DNA from: Deltaproteobacteria bacterium
GTDB lineage: Bacteria; Myxococcota_A; UBA796; UBA2385
Assembly: GCA_016845285.1 (NCBI GenBank)
Contig: JAERSX010000825.1
Coordinates: forward strand, 1-6,750
Reading direction: 5' to 3'
DNA: 6,750 bases
Numbering within the stretch: the stretch's first letter is position 1; the number at the start of each line of letters is the position of its first letter. Of this stretch, positions 1 to 4,478 are shown in pieces. Below the pieces are notes generated by a model, which saw only the letters and a list, made by a program, of their open reading frames with translations, had not been told where the DNA came from and made no database searches. The position numbers and the translations under genes are program-made.

Positions 1-1260
1 ATCCCCACCAAGGTGGTCAAGGTCCCCGACCTGCCGCTGGAGATCACCCTGCCCGACCCCGAGACGGGGCCCCCACCCTGGGTGAACATCGCGCAGGTCG
101 AGAACGACATGCTGCTGTCGGTCGACCACAGCGAAGACAACAGCACCATCTGGTTTGGCTACACCGAGAGCCTGCAGCCAGATCTCAGCAAGGCTCAGCC
201 CGATGGGCTCACCGAGGGCCAGCTCGAGGTCCTGAGCTTCCTGGGCTTCACGCCCCCCTCACAGGTCCAGGCCAGCGCCACCGAGCACGCCACCTTCGGC
301 CTGACCTGGGTCAGCCTGGGCACCGCCACCCTCGACGATCCCAACGCCGAAGAGCCCGTTCCCTACGAGCTCCACGGCGTGATCATCCCAGCCGAAGCGG
401 GCTACATCCAGGTGCTGGGCCTGAGCTCCACCCCCGGTGCCATCGCCGGCCACGTCGAGACCCTCCTGGGCTCGACCACCCTGAAGCGCCCGCCGGTACC
501 CGCCGACAAGCTGGTGACCGGAAAGCTCGAGCACCCCAGCGGCTACACCATCAACATCCCGGAGGGCTGGCGGGCCCTGACCGACGAAGAGGTCTCGGCC
601 TTCGCGCCGCTGCGCGTCGGCGGCGACGGCCCCCACGGCAGCGTGCGCTCCCACGCCGTCTTCGTCGACACCACCGACTTCAGCGGCCGCAGCCACTTCA
701 CCTGCTCCACCCTGAGCTACCCCGAGAAGCCCCCCGAGGTCGTGGACGAGGCCAAGTCGCCGCCCCACGGCAGCCGCTACCGCACCTTCACGCGCCTGCG
801 CCTCCGGGGCGGCAAGTACAAGAACGCCAAGGGCACCGAGATGGAGCTTCCCCGCATCGAGGCCCTCACCGCGGCATCAGGCATCAAGATCGAGGCCGAC
901 GAGCTGGGCACACTCAGCGTGGTCGACCTGGGCGATCGCGAGGGCTACTTCTGGCGGACGAAGGGCACCCGCGTCGACACGCCGGTCGAGCTCGCCACCT
1001 TCGCGACCGCCTGGGACGACCTCGGCCTGGACTGCGTGATGGCCGCAGCCCCGAACGACGGAAACGTCGAAGACCTCGACATCTTCGCGCGCACCGTCAT
1101 CACGGTCCGGGTGGTCGACGGCGCCAACCACCCCCACCAGATGGGCGTGCGTGGGCAGTACCGCAAGATCTGGCCCTGGACCCACCCACTCCTACAGGTC
1201 TGGATCTTCGCCGGCATCCTCCTGGTGATCGGGATCTTCCTCGCCTTCCGCGGAGACTGA
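1..1260 (+). CDS. C-terminally membrane-anchored protein of unknown function (5' partial)
   Basis: I do not recognise this gene. The frame is open from the first base. A GTG lies at base 13 but has no clear Shine-Dalgarno sequence, so the true start is probably upstream of the window. Residues here are counted from that GTG (415 to the TGA at 1258-1260). The body is soluble-looking and falls into two stretches, about 1-160 and 165-370. Each ends in a beta strand-helix-strand-like pattern, and the second opens with GYTINIPEGW (177-186), a phrase typical of the small alpha/beta Mog1/PsbP-like fold. That resemblance is by eye only. Two cysteines are visible (C231, C341). Residues about 394-412 form one strong hydrophobic segment followed by only RGD, so the protein is tail-anchored, or spans twice if a signal peptide lies upstream. 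The gene is convergent with the PLP enzyme gene. Confidence 0.85.
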   Translation: MPTKVVKVPDLPLEITLPDPETGPPPWVNIAQVENDMLLSVDHSEDNSTIWFGYTESLQPDLSKAQPDGLTEGQLEVLSFLGFTPPSQVQASATEHATFGLTWVSLGTATLDDPNAEEPVPYELHGVIIPAEAGYIQVLGLSSTPGAIAGHVETLLGSTTLKRPPVPADKLVTGKLEHPSGYTINIPEGWRALTDEEVSAFAPLRVGGDGPHGSVRSHAVFVDTTDFSGRSHFTCSTLSYPEKPPEVVDEAKSPPHGSRYRTFTRLRLRGGKYKNAKGTEMELPRIEALTAASGIKIEADELGTLSVVDLGDREGYFWRTKGTRVDTPVELATFATAWDDLGLDCVMAAAPNDGNVEDLDIFARTVITVRVVDGANHPHQMGVRGQYRKIWPWTHPLLQVWIFAGILLVIGIFLAFRGD

Positions 1261-1274
1261 GGCACCCAGGAGTC

Positions 1275-1287
1275 GCGGGACACCCGC
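1275..1287. terminator. Weak hairpin in the convergent gap, possible bidirectional terminator
   Basis: The 31-base gap between the two convergent stop codons contains a perfect 5-bp GC stem (GCGGG, loop ACA, CCCGC). It is symmetrically readable from both strands and well placed to end both transcripts. There is no T-tract on either side and the stem is short, so in GC-rich DNA it could be chance. Confidence 0.25.
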
Positions 1288-1291
1288 CTCG

Positions 1292-3040
1292 TCAGCTCGT
1301 CCAGCCCTCGGGGAGTCTCTCCTCGGCCGGGTCATGCCGTCCGGCGAGGGCCTCGAAGGCCTCCCCTGGGAGGGGGAACCAGCGAAGGCGCTCGTAGCTG
1401 TTGCTCAGCGACACAGGCGTCGGAGCCACCTCGGCGACCTGACCTAGAAGGATCTTCCGGGCCTCGGCCAGGTGCTCGGCGAGCACGTCCTCGGGCTCGG
1501 TGGAGACGTGGCTGCGGTAGCGAATGCGACCACTGCGGTACTTCAGCTCTTCCAGGCTGCGCACGGGCGGGGCCTGCCAGTCCTTGTGGCGCCACTCGCC
1601 AGAGCCCGGCTGGTAGGTGTACCGGGGCAGCAAGCGCCAGCCGTGGTCGGCGATGAGCTCGACAGCCTCGAGCAGGTACGCGAACACTTCTTCGGTGATG
1701 AAGAAGTTGAAGTTCACGCGCACCCAGCCCGGCTTGATGCCGGCACAGCCGTTGGCCACCTCACGCTCGAACTCATGGCTCTTGGTGAGCCCGATGCCCA
1801 GCAGGCGGTGGCCGTAGGGCCCCGCACAGGAGCAGCCGCCACGCGCCTGGACGCCGAAGAGATCGTTGAGCAGGGCGACCACGAAGGTGTGGTGCAGGTA
1901 GCGGCCCCCGTGGGCGACCAGGAAGCTCACGATGCTGAGCCGCCAGGCGTCCGGGTTGCCCAGGATGCGAATCTTGGGATGGGCCCCCCAGCGATCGATG
2001 GCACGGCGGATGAAGATGTGCTCTCGACGCTGGATCTCCTGGTGCCCCACGGCCTCCTTGAGCTGGAAGACCATCCCCGCCCGGATGGACTCCAGGATGC
2101 CAGGGGTCCCGCCCTCCTCGCGCTGGACAGGATCGTCGACGTAGCTGTGGTCGACGGGGTTGACGAAGTCGACGGTTCCTCCGCCGGGCTGAGCCGGCAC
2201 GCTGTTGGAGAAGAGGTGGCGCTTGGCCACGATCACGCCGGGGGTGCCGGGCCCGCCGATGAACTTGTGGGGGCTGATGACGATGGCGTCCTTGTAGGCG
2301 AGGTGACCGTCGGGCCCGGGTCCCTCCATGTTCATCTCGATCTGCACGTACGGGCCGGCCGCGGCGAAGTCCCAGAAGCTGAGGGCACCGTAGCGGTGGA
2401 GGAGGATGGCCGTCTCGGCCGTCTTGCTTCCGATCCCCGTGACGTTGCTGGCCGCCGAGAAGCTACCGATCTTGAGCGGCCGGTCCTGGTAGCGCTGCAG
2501 CGCCTCCTCGAGCTGCACCAGGTCGATCTGTCCGTCGGCGTTCTCGTCGATGGTCACCACATCGGCGAGGCTCTCCCGCCAGGGCAGCTCGTTGCTGTGG
2601 TGCTCGTAGGGGCCGATGAAGACGACCGGACGGGCCTCGGGCGGCACGTGCTGGCTCAGGCCATGGGCGGCGTCGAGATCGGCTGGGATGCGGATGTTGA
2701 GCACATCGACGAGCTTGTTGATGGCGCCGGTGGCCCCGCTGCCCGTGAAGATGACCACGTCGTCGTCGGAGCCACCGCAGGCACGGTGGATGATGCGGCG
2801 GGCATCCTCGCGGTAGCGGGTGGTCTGGCGACCGGTGCCCGAGGTCTCGGTGTGGGTGTTGGCGTAGAGCGGCATCACCTCTTGGCGGAGGAAGTCCTCG
2901 ATGAAGGCGAGGCTGCGGCCAGAGGCGGTGTAGTCGGCGTAGGTGACACGGCGGGGGCCGAAGGGGCCGTCGATGACACGGTCGTCGCCGATGATGGCGC
3001 CGCGGATGGTCTCGATGAGGCGATCGGCGTGGGTGGACAT
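1292..3040 (-). CDS. Class V aminotransferase-fold PLP enzyme, cysteine desulfurase-like, with C-terminal extension
   Basis: This is a fold-type I pyridoxal-phosphate enzyme, probably cytosolic. The sequence follows the SufS/Csd-like plan: a substrate-entry segment (Y34-S40) and an N-T-H-T-E-T stretch (61-66), the cofactor phosphate loop TGSGATGAINK (99-109), the His pair YEHHSN (145-150) that stacks on PLP, FWDFAAAGP (222-230) with D224 facing the pyridine nitrogen, and SPHKF (256-260) with K259 as the Schiff-base lysine. The region equivalent to the SufS active-site Cys loop reads RGGCSCAGPYGH (400-411), giving C403 and C405 as candidate persulfide cysteines. At 582 residues it is about 170 longer than SufS, and most of the excess lies after about residue 475. 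It may be a desulfurase, a lyase or an epimerase-like relative; the substrate is not readable from sequence. The ATG is supported by AGGAGG four bases upstream. It lies 71 bases downstream of the lipoprotein gene on the same strand, so co-transcription is possible. Confidence 0.93.
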   Translation of the reverse strand: MSTHADRLIETIRGAIIGDDRVIDGPFGPRRVTYADYTASGRSLAFIEDFLRQEVMPLYANTHTETSGTGRQTTRYREDARRIIHRACGGSDDDVVIFTGSGATGAINKLVDVLNIRIPADLDAAHGLSQHVPPEARPVVFIGPYEHHSNELPWRESLADVVTIDENADGQIDLVQLEEALQRYQDRPLKIGSFSAASNVTGIGSKTAETAILLHRYGALSFWDFAAAGPYVQIEMNMEGPGPDGHLAYKDAIVISPHKFIGGPGTPGVIVAKRHLFSNSVPAQPGGGTVDFVNPVDHSYVDDPVQREEGGTPGILESIRAGMVFQLKEAVGHQEIQRREHIFIRRAIDRWGAHPKIRILGNPDAWRLSIVSFLVAHGGRYLHHTFVVALLNDLFGVQARGGCSCAGPYGHRLLGIGLTKSHEFEREVANGCAGIKPGWVRVNFNFFITEEVFAYLLEAVELIADHGWRLLPRYTYQPGSGEWRHKDWQAPPVRSLEELKYRSGRIRYRSHVSTEPEDVLAEHLAEARKILLGQVAEVAPTPVSLSNSYERLRWFPLPGEAFEALAGRHDPAEERLPEGWTS

Positions 3041-3044
3041 GGGG

Positions 3045-3050
3045 CCTCCT
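3045..3050 (-). promoter_or_regulatory. Ribosome binding site of the PLP enzyme gene
   Basis: On the minus strand AGGAGG stands four bases before the ATG at 3038-3040. This fixes that ATG as the start. The spacing is short but matches the other two starts in the window. Confidence 0.75.
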
Positions 3051-3111
3051 GGCCAGCCCCCCTCATAACCGCGGACCCACCGACATCGGACGCAGCCCCG
3101 CTCCGCAGCGG

Positions 3112-4341
3112 TCAGTACCGGCCGATCAACCCGCGGAAGAACCAGCCGTTCTCGTCCGTGCCCGAGTTGTAGTAGTCGTCAGCGAGATCCTGGGTCTCTC
3201 GCATCAAGAAGATCATGTGGTAGTAGCCGGCGTTTGCCGTCACATACACATCGCCGTTGTCACCGTTCACCATGAGCTTGGCGGGCAGGATGAGCGACTC
3301 TTCCCAGGTCATTCGCTCCACCCACTCGCCCTGCTCCAGGTTGAAGCGGCTCAGCGAGTAGATGCCGGTCGAGTAGTCGATGTGGAGGCTGTACCAGCCA
3401 CCACCGTGCTTCGAGGCCACCGCTGCGAGGATGGAGTAGTCCCAGTTCTCCCAGCTGCCCGAGAGGTCGGCCGCACGCAGCAGGGTGAGCCCCGTGTCCG
3501 GGTCCCAGGTGGCGAAGCCGCCGAGCAGGCCCGCGATGGCCACCTCGCCGGTGACGCCATCGACGGCGAGGTCCATGGCGTAGAGCTCGTAGCCGTCGGG
3601 GTCTGCGCTGAAGTCGTAGACCCAGGTGGCCACATCTTCGGTGCTGCCGTCGGCCTCGACCTTGACCAGCGCCCCGGGACGGGCGGTCAGGTAGTAGCCG
3701 TCGGGGTGGGTGACGAGCCCGCGGATCACCGGGTTGTCGTCGATGCCTGCCAGCCCCGCGAGGTAGCCCTCTTCGGTCTCGTCGGGTGTGAAGCTCGCCA
3801 GCGTGGTGCAGCTGCCATCCTCACCGACCTCGACCACAGCGGCACCCTCGTTCAGCTCGACCTCGAAGGCGGGCGCCGTGCTGGGGTCGTCGTCGTGGGT
3901 GATGGCCCAGCCGCCGTTCAGGCCGCTGGTGATGTCCTGGGGAGCGTAGCCGTCGTCCAGGCTGATCTCGTCCTCGACACGGGAGACCGTGTCGATGCGC
4001 AGGATGTCCGACCGACCGTAGACATACTGGCGGGCCACGTCCATGCCCGCGAACTGCTCGTCGATCAGGCCGTCGCAGTCGTTGTCTTTGCCGTCGCTCG
4101 TGTCCTCGTCCCACGCCGGATTGACCCAGATGTCGTCATCGTCGCAGTCGCCCTCTTCCACGGTCCAGCCGTCGCCGTCCTCGTCGGTACCCTCGTCGCC
4201 CGACCCGCTCCCCGTGTCGTCGCCACCCTCGTCACCGGAGCCGCTGCCGCCGGTGTCGTCGGTCGGGATGTAGTCGACATCCTTGTCGCCACACGCGACG
4301 AGCCCCAGGAGGAGAGAGAGGAACAAGCAAGGCGGGCGCAT
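3112..4341 (-). CDS. Outer-membrane-type lipoprotein with MopE-like motif and beta-rich C-terminal domain
   Basis: This 409-residue exported lipoprotein begins with a short signal peptide (MRPP, then a Leu-rich core) and a lipobox LVAC, with lipidated C17. Residue 18 is Gly rather than Asp, which fits sorting to the outer membrane. Residues 28-52 are a duplicated acidic Gly/Ser linker. Residues 53-95 match the MopE-type putative metal-binding motif: DEDGDGW, then GDCDDDD (C66), then DGKDNDCDG (C89) and a closing DE. Residues about 100-409 have repeated beta-strand and turn patterns (for example 208-220 and 254-283), with alternating Gly, Asp and aromatic residues, suggesting a beta-propeller-like surface domain. 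That fold is inferred. The motif family is named for a copper-binding methanotroph protein, but most members have no proven metal or function. An ATG at 4432-4434 would extend the frame by 31 residues; the internal ATG is chosen because it has GGAGG upstream and exposes the signal peptide. Confidence 0.9.
   Translation of the reverse strand: MRPPCLFLSLLLGLVACGDKDVDYIPTDDTGGSGSGDEGGDDTGSGSGDEGTDEDGDGWTVEEGDCDDDDIWVNPAWDEDTSDGKDNDCDGLIDEQFAGMDVARQYVYGRSDILRIDTVSRVEDEISLDDGYAPQDITSGLNGGWAITHDDDPSTAPAFEVELNEGAAVVEVGEDGSCTTLASFTPDETEEGYLAGLAGIDDNPVIRGLVTHPDGYYLTARPGALVKVEADGSTEDVATWVYDFSADPDGYELYAMDLAVDGVTGEVAIAGLLGGFATWDPDTGLTLLRAADLSGSWENWDYSILAAVASKHGGGWYSLHIDYSTGIYSLSRFNLEQGEWVERMTWEESLILPAKLMVNGDNGDVYVTANAGYYHMIFLMRETQDLADDYYNSGTDENGWFFRGLIGRY
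4057..4185 (-). other. MopE-type Asp/Cys-rich putative metal-binding motif
   Basis: This encodes residues 53-95 of the lipoprotein. The acidic, paired-Cys pattern (D-x-D-G-D-G, D-C-D-D, D-N-D-C-D-G, D-E) is the signature seen in surface proteins of myxobacteria and relatives. One usual Cys of the C-D-G-x-D-N-x-C-D-G element is Ser here (S82), leaving C66 and C89. Confidence 0.8.
4186..4260 (-). repeat. Tandem duplication encoding an acidic Gly/Ser linker
   Basis: Two adjacent units encode DDTGGSGSGDEGG (4222-4260) and DDTGSGSGDEGT (4186-4221). They sit between the lipobox and the MopE-type motif. The units are similar but not identical at DNA level, consistent with an old in-frame duplication. 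The segment is a flexible tether between the lipid anchor and the folded part. Confidence 0.75.
4291..4341 (-). other. Lipoprotein signal peptide and lipobox
   Basis: Residues 1-17 comprise one basic residue (R2), a hydrophobic core rich in Leu, and the lipobox L14-V-A-C17. Cleavage before C17 and lipidation by the Lgt/LspA pathway are expected from the known signal class. Confidence 0.85.
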
Positions 4342-4345
4342 AGAG

Positions 4346-4350
4346 CCTCC
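4346..4350 (-). promoter_or_regulatory. Ribosome binding site deciding the lipoprotein start
   Basis: On the minus strand GGAGG lies four bases before the ATG at 4339-4341. It supports this start over the in-frame ATG at 4432-4434, which would place 31 hydrophilic residues before the signal peptide. Confidence 0.75.
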
Positions 4351-4470
4351 GGAACCCCGAGGGTAGCGCCCCGGACAGTGGTCGTCAGCCGCACACGGGT
4401 ATGTACTCGCCGACTCCGTCCCCCAGAAGCCCAATATTGCCTAAGATAGGAATCCAACCGTCCACGTGGT

Positions 4471-4474
4471 GAGG
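4471..4474 (+). promoter_or_regulatory. Ribosome binding site of the CHAT-STAND gene
   Basis: GAGG precedes the GTG at 4479-4481 by four bases. An in-frame TGA at 4470-4472 closes the frame just upstream, so this GTG is the first possible start in the frame. Confidence 0.65.
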
Positions 4475-4478
4475 CACC

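Larger units (their letters stand above)
4342..4478. promoter_or_regulatory. Divergent intergenic region with AT-rich palindromic patch
   Basis: These 137 bases separate the lipoprotein gene (leftward) from the CHAT-STAND gene (rightward) and must contain the start signals of both. The only AT-rich stretch is about 4432-4452. It holds a perfect 8-base palindrome CAATATTG (4432-4439) followed at once by the inverted repeat CCTA-aga-TAGG (4440-4450). TAAGAT at 4442-4447 is a possible rightward -10 element, but no convincing -35 was found for either direction. The patch could be promoter DNA, an operator, or both. Confidence 0.5.

Noticed and set aside
3098..3111. Hairpin CCGCT-CCGC-AGCGG just after the lipoprotein stop codon
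   Set aside because: It has a five-bp stem with no T-tract, and such stems arise often by chance in DNA this GC-rich. It is not enough to call a terminator between the two minus-strand genes.
1472..3172. Long plus-strand open frame opposite the PLP enzyme gene
   Set aside because: It reads as Val/Asp/Gly-rich low-complexity protein with no motif. The minus strand here encodes a complete PLP enzyme with all key residues, so this is a GC-driven antisense shadow.
4342..4434. Upstream in-frame ATG extending the lipoprotein by 31 residues
   Set aside because: The extension is hydrophilic, would bury the signal peptide, and spans the ribosome binding site of the internal ATG at 4339-4341.
3217..4449. 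Long plus-strand open frame opposite the lipoprotein gene
   Set aside because: The opposite strand has a signal peptide, lipobox, MopE-type motif and ribosome binding site. The plus-strand product is Val/Ala-rich with no recognisable feature.
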